64,000 nt of DNA from Lindgomyces ingoldianus (taxonomy: Eukaryota; Ascomycota; Dothideomycetes; Pleosporales; Lindgomycetaceae), in NCBI RefSeq assembly GCF_010093535.1, contig NW_022985186.1:528254-592253 (forward strand). Direction: 5' to 3'. The position numbers and the translations under genes were made by a program. The notes beneath the pieces are model-generated. The model was not told the DNA's origin, did not search any database, and worked only from the letters and a program-made list of their open reading frames with translations. Below are positions 10,870 through 21,061 of the stretch, in pieces (position 1 is the stretch's first letter; every line of letters begins with the position of its first letter).

Positions 10870-13800
10870 TAAAGGCAATAAAGAAATATATTATAGATAA
10901 TCTAAAATATAGCTTTATTAAGCAAAGTTAAAGCCCTTTTACATTTTTTATTCTTTATATATAGAAACTAAATAGTAACTTATATATCTACATTAATTAC
11001 TATAAACTTAACACTTTTACTTATAAGAATGTGTATTTAATACTATGTATAGATAAACTTTTATTAAGACCTACTAAGGTAGTAATTTTTACTAAGTTTA
11101 ATATTTACATAGCTTTTAATAAAATTAGAATAAATCTAAGCTTTAAAAAGTGTACTACTTTTTAGATATAATATAAAACTTATAAGTGTAAAGTCTTACT
11201 TTTTAGATTATGTAATAGTCTAGTAACTTACTAGCGCTATATAAACAATATATTAATTAACTATCTAGATAATTTTTATATTACTTCTTTTAATAATATT
11301 TTTATCTACTTTAAAAATAAAGTAACTTATATCCTCTGTATTAAAAAAGTCTTAGAAAGGCTCTAGTAAGTAAGATTATAAGTAGAGATTAAAAAAAGTA
11401 AATTCTATATTACTTAAATAAAGTATCTTAGCTATATACTTTTAAATAAAGGACTAGAGGGTAACCTAGAGAAAGTAGAGGTGCTACGCAACTAGCAGGC
11501 GCCTACTACTGTAACAGGTGTGAAATCCTTTCTAGGCTTTACTAAATTTTATTAGCAATTTATTCTAAAAAAATTTTATATAGTAAAACTAATTATTACG
11601 CTTTAAAGCTTTACTACTTTTTTTATATAAACTTTAGAGTGTAATGTAGCTTTTAAAAAGCTAAAGTCTACGCTACTAAGTATACTTACACTTTACTATT
11701 TTAACTTTATGTTATAAACTAAAATTAAAACTAACACTTTTAATAAAGTAGTAGTAGGAGTTTTTTTTTTAGAAATAAGTAGATAGAAATTAGTGCCTTA
11801 TATTATTTTATAGTAAGGTCCTATCTAGTTTAGAGCTAAACTAGGAGATATATAATAAAAAGCTATTTATAATTATTACTATGTTTAAATAATAAAGGGC
11901 TAAGCTTACATTTATAGTAATAAGCACCCTAGTATATACTAATTATTATTTATTAAAGTACTTTATAATAATAAAGGTGCTAAATGCTTATTAAGTCTGT
12001 TAAGCTAAAAAGTTAGCTTAGTATTACTTTTAAATTAAGTACACCTTTAGTAAAAACAACACTAAGGCAGACATTCTTAGTTGTTGTAAATAAGACATAG
12101 AAAATTTAGGAGCAGCTTAAACTAATAATAAGTTAAAAGTTCTACTAAGACTACACTAACTACACTCTTAAATTAACTTTAAACTAGCCTAGTACTATAT
12201 TACTTAAACAACAACTTAAGCAGCTACGCTAAACATTATAAAAGAACTAAACTAGGTTATGTTTTTAAATTCTTTAAAATTAATTAACATATTACTTTAA
12301 AAGAATTAAGCTTTTTTTACATAAAAGTAAAAACTCCTACCCTGCTATTATTAAATAGGAAATAGACTACTTCTTTATGCTAACTGCTTATATGTGCTAG
12401 CAGACTTACTACTATGTACCTAACTTATTTAAAAAGTCTATAATTAAGTATTATTAGCACACTCTAGTGCTACTAAGACTTATTAGTTACTGTTCTAAAA
12501 GTACTACTAGAAGAGTATAAAAGCTACTTATAAATAATATATACAGAATTACCTCCTCTGTTATAAGGCTTATCTAAAATAGACCTAAACTCTAGGCTTT
12601 ATTTACCCCTTACTAATTCCTGCTTAACTAATGTAGCACCTATGTATTAACTTTAAGGATTTTTCTAAAGATAAGTCTAGTTATAACTAAATTATAGTTA
12701 TAATTAATTATATATTTAAATAAGCTATTTTTATTCCTTACTATAAAATAATTAACGCTTAAAAAATAGCTGCCTTATTTATTTAATAAGTGTACTATTT
12801 TAGCTACACACTTAAAACTATTATCTTTAACTAAGGACTTTAGTTTATATCTAGTTTCTAGTCTAAATTCTATTAAATTCTAAGTATAAAAGTTAAGCTC
12901 TTTACTACTTATTATAAAGAAATAGATAGCTAAATAAAGATTATAAATAAGTATATTAATTAAAGACTAAGGCTTTTTATATTCTTTTACTAAGATAACT
13001 AGAGTTCCTTACTGCCCCTAATTAATTAGGCTTAGATAACTTTACTTTATATAATAATTAAAATGTTTTTATATTAAGTCTTATATAGCTCTAAACTACA
13101 TTAAAGCTAGGACTAGAAATATTCTACAGAACCTATTACAGCTATAGACAAGCTAAATTATAAAGATGCCTTAGCATTAGCAACTTACATGCATGCAGCC
13201 TAAGAGTTAGCTAAGACCTATATAGAAAAGGCCTAAAATTAGATGTAAACTGTAGTTAACTACTACTGCTAGCTAGTTAACTAGAAAGTTAGTAACATAG
13301 TCTACCTAAACACTAAGAACCTTACTATCTAAAGACCTAGCTAAAAACTATCTAAATAATAAAAAGGCCTCTTTAAGGTACTTAAATAAGTTAGAAACTT
13401 ATACTACTTAAAGCTACCTTTAGAGTTAAAGATACATAACATCTTTGCACTAAATATGCTTTATAAAGACCCTTAAGATCTACTTCTAGAATAAGAACTT
13501 TTAAAACCCCCTAGAATTACTATTAATAGAGTAGAAAAGTAAGAAGTAGAGAAAATACTTACTAGTAAGCTTTACTAGAAAATGCTTAAGTACTAAGTAA
13601 AATAGATAAGACATAACTCTAATTTAGTCTAGTATAAAGCTTTAAATTTTATAAAGTCTTCTTATAAACTAAAGGCCTTTTATAATAAGCATTTAAATTA
13701 GCTAAGACCTTTAAAGGCTTTATATAAGTAGATTAAGGCTTTTAAAGCTAGTATAAAAGGCATAGATTACTTAGCAGATAATAAAGTATAAAAGTAAAAA

Positions 13801-14888
13801 GTTAGATTATATTTTTACATAATATTATTATAACTTTATAGACATGTTACTTAGAAGGTTTAACAGCAAGCTGTTAGACACCTCTAGACTTTTTTTTTCT
13901 CTTTTTTTACTTTTCTTTCTTTTCTCTCTCTCTTTCTTTTTTTTTTCTAGACTCTCTTTAAACCCCCTCTACCTTATCCTTAGCTACCTAAAAGTGCTAT
14001 AATGTTTGCCTAAAGGTTAAACACTAGAGCTTTTAAAGCTAAAACCTGTTAGAGCAGCTTAGTATTCTAGTAGAATAAGGCTACTTAAACACTAGCTATA
14101 GAAAGCCTAGCTTTCTAACTCTTTATAACCTACACTACTTACGCTAGGTTCTAAGTAGACTTTAAAATAGCTTTAAAGGCCCTTTTTTTATTTTCTTTAC
14201 TTCTTATGTTTTAAGCTGCCGCCTATAGCTTAAGATAGCCTTAAAGGACTAGAAATTCCTTCTTATAATATAAGAGGACCTATATGCGCGTTAGTAAACT
14301 ATACCCTAGCTATATTAAACTATATTTATATAAAGTTGCATTTTTTATTATATAAGGTGTAATACTTGCATTTCTTTAATTTAAAAGACTAAAAAGAGAA
14401 CTTAACTTAAAGGCTACAGGCTAGGGCGTAGGCAGCCTAAAAGTAGATAACTTAAAAGGCCTCTAAAGAGGCTCTAGAAGGGGGGCAGAGCAGCATAGTA
14501 AATTTCTTTAATACTATAATTAGTTAGCAGACTAAGCTATAGGATGTTAGGTGCACAACAATACCTATAAAGTAGAGATTTAGATAATAGCTAAAGAAGA
14601 AACTAACAACATTAACTAGACTATATAAGTAAGGCAAGTAAACACTTATTGCTATAAATACTAAATTTACTATATTAATAACAACTACACTGCTAGTTAC
14701 TACTAAACAAAAACATTATAATAAAGGCATTATATTAGTATTAGGTTTTTAGTCTATTTCTTAGTAACAGGAAATTTTAGTTAAAATAGTTATACTTGTT
14801 ATATCCTATCTAAATTAGTTCTAAATTAGTTCTAAATATTTTCTACACACTGCAGATAGAGACTATTAGCTTACAAAGGGGGGAGTAG

Positions 14889-15178
14889 TGTAATAATTCT
14901 ATAAATTGTTCTATCTCAGGTCGCTCAGATCCTATCTGAAGGGTCCCTGTATCGGCCCCGACCATGACTCGACCCAGTCCCCCGCAGTTACCCCTATTCC
15001 CTTATGTATTTAGTTGCACCTCGCCCCTGTAGCTAGCTCGGTAGTTTTCTGATATCCTACGTACAAGGCCTATAGGTGTCATTGGTATTCCCAGGTCTCT
15101 AAGTCCCCACGCACTCCCATATGCCTCTGAGTGGATTCATACCGCATTCGGACCCATTGTCTTGCCTGCGCCGTTACA
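14889..15178 (+). repeat. 3' LTR of gypsy element 1
   Basis: It is 290 bp and less RIP-altered than the 5' LTR. It ends CGTTACA and is followed by the TCTAG duplication. Confidence 0.9.
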
Positions 15179-15235
15179 TCTAGAACCCTCTCTATACGTA
15201 GAGCTACTTGCAACACAACTGATATCTACTAGGGA

Positions 15236-15380
15236 TTGCTGCCTGCTGCTGTAATCTACTGTATTTTGCTGCAATTTGCTATAGTTTGCCGCAATTTGCT
15301 GTAGTTTCCTGTAGTTTGCTACAATTTGCTATAGTTTGCCGCAATTTTCTGTAGTTTGCTACAATGTGCTGCAATTTACT
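15236..15380. repeat. Minisatellite, 10-bp period
   Basis: About 14 imperfect copies of TTTGCTGCAA and variants (TTTGCTATAG, TTTGCCGCAA) are present. A related 10-bp array in the opposite orientation (TTTGCAGCAT) lies in the LTR-like block at 54544-54611. Confidence 0.8.
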
Positions 15381-15540
15381 TTATGCATTTCCTAACGCTG
15401 CTAGGTAATCCCTCACTAACACCTCTAGGCATCAGCCTATTATATTTAAACAGCAGTTAAAGAAGCTAAGCTAGCGGTTGTGCAAGCAAAACGGCTTGTT
15501 AAGATATTACATGTACTACATTAATCTTTGCGGCGATAGA

Positions 15541-15570
15541 GAGGCAGAGGCAGAGGCAGAGGCAGAGGCA
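15541..15570. repeat. Hexanucleotide microsatellite (GAGGCA)5
   Basis: Five exact GAGGCA copies lie just downstream of the P450 stop codon. Confidence 0.9.
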
Positions 15571-15613
15571 GCGCTGTTATTCGAGGATGACATTTCGACG
15601 GATGGCAATCCTC

Positions 15614-17215
15614 TCATGAGGCTTTTTGCTTGAAAGCACATGCTACAGGCAACCGCTTAAGTAAAAGCTCACAACGCCGTCCTCGCGGCAAAGCGTTCTG
15701 AGTGCCTAGCTGAGCCATGGTCCGACTCGTTGTTCCTGATCGAGGATCTATGCACACCTCGAACTGCATCAAGATACCAGCAATGAAGTGCTTGATGCCA
15801 GCTTGTGCAAATGGCTTGCCCAGACATAAACGTGCACCATATCCGAAAGGTATATAGCATGACTGTATCACGCGAAGCACTTCTCCCTTGGCGTTCAGCC
15901 AGCGTTCAGGCTTGTAAGCTTCTGGGTCTGGGAACACTTCTGGTCTGTGATGTATAGCGAGTGTTGATGTTGAGACAACAGTCTGCATTCAAGGTTCAAT
16001 GATCAGCGCGCGTGATCGTGTTAGGAAAGACTTACATTAGCAGGAAGCACGATGCCATTGTACGCCCCGGTTGTAGGCACGACTCTCTCTGCTCTGCCGC
16101 TCGATAGCGGGTGAAGCCGACTTGATTCAGTGATGCAGGCACCTAAGATCGGCGCAGACTGAGGGAAACTGAATGCAGAAAGGCCGTCTTCTTTGAGTGG
16201 TATGGCAGAGAGCTCCTCACGGATCCGTCTTTGCCATTCTGGACAGTTGGCCAGATTCCAGAGGACATAAGTGAGTGCCAAGGCCACTGTTGATAGATTG
16301 CGCGGCATGGATGTTGTCCAGCAGTTCCGCCGCGATCCACGATTTGGGCAATGGCTCGCCATCGGGAGTCTTGGCTGTGCTGAGCACATGGAGCAGCGAA
16401 TCGACAGCTATATCTTCGGGTTTTCGCAAGGCAGCGTCAACTCTTCTCATGTTCCAGTCAGCCAGCTTATCATCGGCGGTCAAGAAGTCTCGCTTATCGC
16501 TGCAGTACGAGAATATGGCTTTGATGGCCTTGTGTGCTACAGGGAAGTTGTACAAGAGGTTGTTCCAGAGTTCGACTGTCATCCATCCTGCGAGTATGGT
16601 CCGCTCGAAGCACGATTCATGCTCAATCGTTTGTGCACAGAGATCTCAGCCATACAACAGTCTCGTAATGTTGTCGAAAGAGAAGAAGTTACAGACGATT
16701 AGTATGTCCAGTGTTGCGTGGCCGTTTTCGGTGCGTCTCGCCAGCTGATGCAGCGTCTTCTTGACATTGTCCCGAACAGGTTGCAGCATGGCAGACTTGA
16801 AGACAGACGTGGGTCTGTAGAAGGCGATGGTGCGCTTCAGGATCTCCTGGTGCTCCTTCGCACCAAGAGTACAGAAGACAGAGCGATGGCAATACGCCAG
16901 AAAGTTGTTGAAATACCTACTCTTTGGAAGTCCGCAAGGGGCACCGTATATCTCCCTTGTTGAGACAGCGTCGGAGAAGGAGACTTCACCCGGCGCAATC
17001 AGAACAACGTCGCCATAGCGTCGATGCTACTCGTGGATCTTCTCGACCCTGCGAAGCCATATATCATGCCAAAGTGTCCAATATCGTGTAACCTTGCACA
17101 CTCGAGGTCCAGGAATGTGTCTGTACGGTGAGAGGTGTAGTGCATAGATAACTCTGCCAAGAACGAGAGTGGAGAGAAAGACAATAGCCCAAACTGAAGT
17201 AGCGGCTAGAGACAT
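15614..17215 (-). pseudogene. Cytochrome P450 pseudogene
   Basis: This is a membrane-anchored P450 monooxygenase remnant of about 515 codons. The ATG at 17215 is chosen because it starts a hydrophobic anchor followed by the proline hinge HIPGP. ESSR (the ExxR motif), PERW and the haem loop FGYGARLCLG (Cys ligand) follow in order. A 53-bp GT-AG intron at 15983-16035 (donor GTAAGT) joins LPAN to TVVSTS. The gene is broken by TAG at 17027-17029 (fits CAG), TGA at 16646-16648 (fits TGG) and a one-base frameshift near 16290-16300, in the helix-I region after NIHAAQ. All the other motifs are intact, so decay is recent. It diverges from the NRPS and was plausibly a tailoring oxidase of that pathway (inference from position). 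The family cannot be assigned from sequence alone. Confidence 0.88.
15983..16035 (-). other. Intron of the P450 pseudogene
   Basis: It is 53 bp, with donor GTAAGT, a branch-like CTGATC and acceptor GCAG. Removal restores the frame between the LPAN strand and the TVVSTS strand. Confidence 0.8.
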
Positions 17216-17868
17216 GTCGGGAGCTTGTCGAGATGACACATATCTGCCGTGCATGCGCGGCAGAGCTCTCGTCGGCCATGTTATACTTTGCCCTGAGTCC
17301 TTAGGAGGTCACGCAAAGCATCCCGAGCGCCACGCGGCTCGTAAGCACCCAATGAGGCTCTGGCCCAGCCTTTCGGTCTGTCTCGTGGAAGCATAGAAAC
17401 GAATGAACAACGCAGGGGATCCATGCCTCCGGAGTTGTCAGCTTGCTTCTTGCCTTGTCATTCTGCAATGCTGATCACGACATGCTGCCAATTAGACACC
17501 ATGCACGATGCGTTGTCCATCGGAGGATGAAGGCGAGATCGTCTACCTAGAGCGTGTACTTCTCTCATGCGCGAGATGTTGTGAGGTGGCTTGGGGTCGG
17601 TGAAGAGCTGGACATGCACATTCGGGTAGAAGCTGGAAGTACTTCAACGAGGTAAGTTGACATTTGCTAGGTACTATACGTTCTTCGTACTGCTGCACTG
17701 TGAGTGGTAGTGTGCAGCTTGCTGTCCTGGCCGTGTCAATCGCGTTCCGTAGTCTCAGACATCGTCGAGTCTGCTCAATGAAGCAGTAGTTTGACTATTG
17801 ATCATCCTCATCATCAAGATCTACCACCTAGATGTCCATCAGCCCATCGATCTGTACTCGACCAAGAA
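17216..17868. promoter_or_regulatory. Divergent intergenic region between P450 and NRPS
   Basis: These 653 bp separate the P450 ATG (minus) from the presumed NRPS ATG (plus), so both promoters must lie here. I see no convincing TATA box and no clear zinc-cluster inverted repeat. A bidirectional cluster promoter is inferred from layout only. Confidence 0.4.
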
Positions 17869-17985
17869 ATGGCTAGCACTGATAGCGGTATCCCGGGATT
17901 TACCAGTATCGGCTCCCATGCAATGGGAACACACCAGACATCAAGCCGTCAGCAACAGGAAATATTATCTCCGACACTCGCAGCT
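17869..17985 (+). pseudogene. NRPS segment 1: N-terminal exon
   Basis: It encodes about 39 residues starting MASTDSGIPG, of low complexity and with no domain. The open frame runs into the hAT element at 17986. The frame on the far side (21062 on) is in register once the element and one 8-bp target copy are removed. This is the main evidence for the gene start. An alternative is that it is promoter sequence and translation starts at ATG 21107. Confidence 0.6.
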
Positions 17986-20900
17986 CAACGCTCTCAACCG
18001 TACGAATTACGTTTCATACTTTTCGTCTCAGTACTGTCACGTGAGCTGTAGCAAACGTAGTATAGTCCTTGTACGTTTTGTTTTGTCTTGTAAGTTATAG
18101 CTGTGGACTGTACTGCGTCTTAAAAGCTTAACTTTTAGGTAGGGATTGCCTATTAGCTTAGACATTAATAGGTAGGGACCTGTAGCACTGTTAGATAAGT
18201 TTTTTAATAAGCTAGTTGTTAATTAGGGGGTAAGATTACCTAATAACCTAGGTGCAGCATTTTCTACTTAAATTAACACTACTAAATCTTTCTATATCTT
18301 AATATTATGTTAACTATGCGCAATTTCCTTAGTTAACAAGCCTCTACGCAGAGCACTAGCTAGTTGCAGAGCTCTTAGAGCTCTTAGTTAACCTAGGGTA
18401 GTAACATAATCTATTACACTTGTTCCTGTTGCCTAGAGAAGTTGCAATTATTGTTATTAAAGTTCTTATTTTATAATAGCTCTTTAGCTCCTGTATATAA
18501 TTCTTATATAAAAGAACACCCTAGAGATTCTTTTCTTAATCTAGAAGTTATGTTTCTAATAAAGTAGGATAATATATAGCTTGCTAGCAAAAAGCTAAAG
18601 GCAGAGGAGCTAGGTTACTATGTAAAACACTTTTCTTAGCTCTAAGGTAACAGGAAGGCGTTAGCAGTGTAGAACTATAGAGCTAACTTGCTATACATTA
18701 GAGAAGGCTTAAAAGTAAAGCTCTAGCTCTACTAACTCTACTATTATAGAAGTAATTACGCTGCTACTAAAATAGTTAACAGCTATAGCTATATTAGCTA
18801 CTATCTTAAAAAAAAGCATAGAATTAATATTAGTAGTAATAAAAGTCTCTTACTTAATTCTTCTTATGCTTTACTTAATCCTTAGGCAGCAACAGCTGCT
18901 ACAGTAGCAGGCTTAGCCTAAGTTGCTTCCTACAATCCCTAGCAAGAGAGGTTGTTGCAGAGGTTGTTAGTAAACTAGGTTATACTTTATAATATATTAT
19001 TTATAACAGCATCCTTAGCTAAACTCTAAGGCTTTTTTACCTAAAACTAACTAGATCTTCTTGCTGCTATCCTAAGCTTAGATGTAATAATATTATTATA
19101 TATAAAGCAAGGGTTAACACGCTAGAAGAAGAAGATTTAAATAATATTAAAATTAGCTAAGTTAAAGGTAGCGTTAAGCATTAATATATAGACTTTACTA
19201 AACTACCTTTCTTTTCTTAGAGTAGTAGCTTACTTTCTTAGTAAGTTTAGTAAAACCTTAAAAGGGCTATTTTAGCGTTTTAGCTTAAAAAACTAATAAT
19301 AAATAATAACTAACTTTTACTTTATAAATGTTAATTATTAATAATAAGACTTACTTATTAGCTTCTATAACCTTTATAGTAACTATATAGGGGCTAACTA
19401 AGCGTAGGCTATTTTTAAAATTATCTAGAATTATAAAATTATGTTAAAATTTAGTTATTTTATTACTAATAACATGTCTAATAATAACAACTCTACTATT
19501 AACGCTTTAGCTAAATATCTTAGAGTTAACCTTAATAGAGAGCACTGTATACACTGTATAGGCCACATAATCTAATTAGTGCTAAAGGTAGTTATTTATA
19601 GCAAAAGATTATTATAATTTAAAGCTGCTCTTGCAAACGCAGCTTTCTAGAATTAGTTTAAGCTTTATTATAAACATAGAGTTATTAGTAAGCTACATAA
19701 CTTTATTAATACTATCCTTTTATTATATAAACGCTAGGAGGCCTTTATAGCTGTATAATTATCTCTAGAGGAAGAGGACAAGCTCTAGAGCTTTAGCACA
19801 CTTAATTTAATACAGGACAGCAGCGTCTGCTAGCATTCTGTATATCTAATGCTTATACAGTGCCTAGAGCTTAAGAATCTAATTACTAAGTTTATCTAAA
19901 AGTAGCGCAGCACAGATAACAACACTAAGAACTTTAATATACCTAGCAACACAGCTCTTTAAAAGATTATTAGTAAAAAAGACTAAAAGAAGGTTAAACA
20001 CCTTACTAAGTTTTTTAAAGTCTTTTATTAAATAATAAAATAGCTAGAGGGCAATAGTAAGCATAGTTCTTTATAGATATCTATTATTAACATGTAAGTG
20101 CTGTATAATAAGCTGTTGCAGATAAAGAAGAAACTTTTCTCTAAGCCTAATAATAGTTACTTTAAAACTAGTGTTATTTTTAGACTTAAAAAAATTAACA
20201 TATATTTCTAAAAAATAGTTATTAATTTTTTTATCTTTTACTTAGTAATTGCTACTATACTTAACCTATAACTTTGTATACTTTAGTTTAAGGACTACTA
20301 GCATTATTACTAATCCTAGTACTAGAAGGTAGAGACCTTAATAAAAGTTATTTTCTAGCATTACATTAATGCTAAAGAAGATAAGAAAGTTAATATAAAT
20401 CCTCTCTAGTAAAAGCTTCTAGTAATAAGCTTTTATAACTCTTATTACTAAAAAGCTTTTATAGTTAACACTTCTCTTCTTACTAAGGCCTAAAGTTATA
20501 AGAAAGCTTAAAAAATAATAGAGTTATAGTAATACTTTAATGCTTATGTAAAAGACTTTTAAGACGCTAAAGTAAAAAATAGCTATTTTTTATAAGCTAG
20601 CCCTTTTACTTAGTAGCTTAAAGTAGGTTAAAAATAGTATCCTACACTGTTTAAAATCGCTCTTAACTTTCTTGCTATACCCTCTACTAGCTGTGACTGC
20701 GAGAGAGCCTTTAGTAGAGGCTAGCGTACAGTCACAATTAATAGAGGTTCTCTCTCTAGGGCTACTATTAAGGCGCTTTAATTGCAGAAGAATTAGCTAT
20801 GTTATTAAGTTATAGAAAGCAACTTAATTAAGCTTATAAACCTTATCTAGAAGTAGCTAGTTACTATACTATAAAACATTAACAGCAGCAAGTAAGATAA

Positions 20901-21053
20901 AATGTTAAAAAGTATAAGGATTTTAGTGCGTTTTAGTTTAGCAGCAAAACAGACAGCTAAGTCGCCCAGGCTGTACAAACGTAGCAGGAAAGTGAGACGT
21001 TGACGTCCGTCGATTACTACGTTTTGTTTCGTTTCGTTCGGTTGAGAGCGTTG
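17986..21053 (+). mobile_element. hAT transposon 1, in the NRPS 5' coding region
   Basis: This 3068-bp element has 14-bp inverted ends CAACGCTCTCAACC. The decayed transposase is on the plus strand. A stretch around 19441-19640 contains SNNN...INALAKYL and a CxGHII-like motif, and a hAT dimerisation-domain segment (SCDCERAFS) lies near 20640-20800. Stops are dense throughout. The flanks read CACTCGCAGCT on the left and CACTCGCT on the right. This is an imperfect 8-bp duplication with three extra bases on the left. The inverted ends and the transposase match hAT element 2 (37454-40516), so the two are relatives. Confidence 0.83.
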
Positions 21054-21061
21054 CACTCGCT

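Larger units (their letters stand above)
6118..15178 (+). mobile_element. Complete Ty3/gypsy chromodomain retrotransposon (RIP-dead)
   Basis: The two LTRs are both 290 bp (6118-6407, 14889-15178; TGTAACG...CGTTACA or RIP variants). The element is flanked by a perfect 5-bp duplication TCTAG (6113-6117, 15179-15183). A purine tract (AAAGGGGGGAGTAG) abuts the 3' LTR. Decayed plus-strand domains in order are: a gag zinc-knuckle remnant near 7810-7860; reverse transcriptase at about 8990-9001 and 10872-11400, with the catalytic Asp pair read as Asn-Asn near 11285; the RNase H joint near 11450-11560; and a chromodomain-like segment near 13558-13735. The reading frames are full of stops. A Fot1-like transposon sits inside the reverse transcriptase. 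Confidence 0.9.
15184..15613. other. Spacer between gypsy 1 and the P450 pseudogene
   Basis: It contains the 10-bp tandem array at 15236-15380 and the GAGGCA hexamer run at 15541-15570. No coding signal was seen. The P450 stop codon begins at 15614 on the opposite strand. Confidence 0.6.

Noticed and set aside
16271..16963. Plus-strand ORFs of up to 157 codons
   Set aside because: They are antisense to the P450 coding sequence and have no motif of their own; the P450 motifs explain the open frames.
16990..17030. An intron explaining the first P450 stop
   Set aside because: No GT donor lies before the TAG and the protein sequence is continuous on both sides in the same frame, so it is a nonsense change.
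17400..17868. A missing first A domain of the NRPS
   Set aside because: No A-domain motif is present in any frame between the P450 and ATG 17869.
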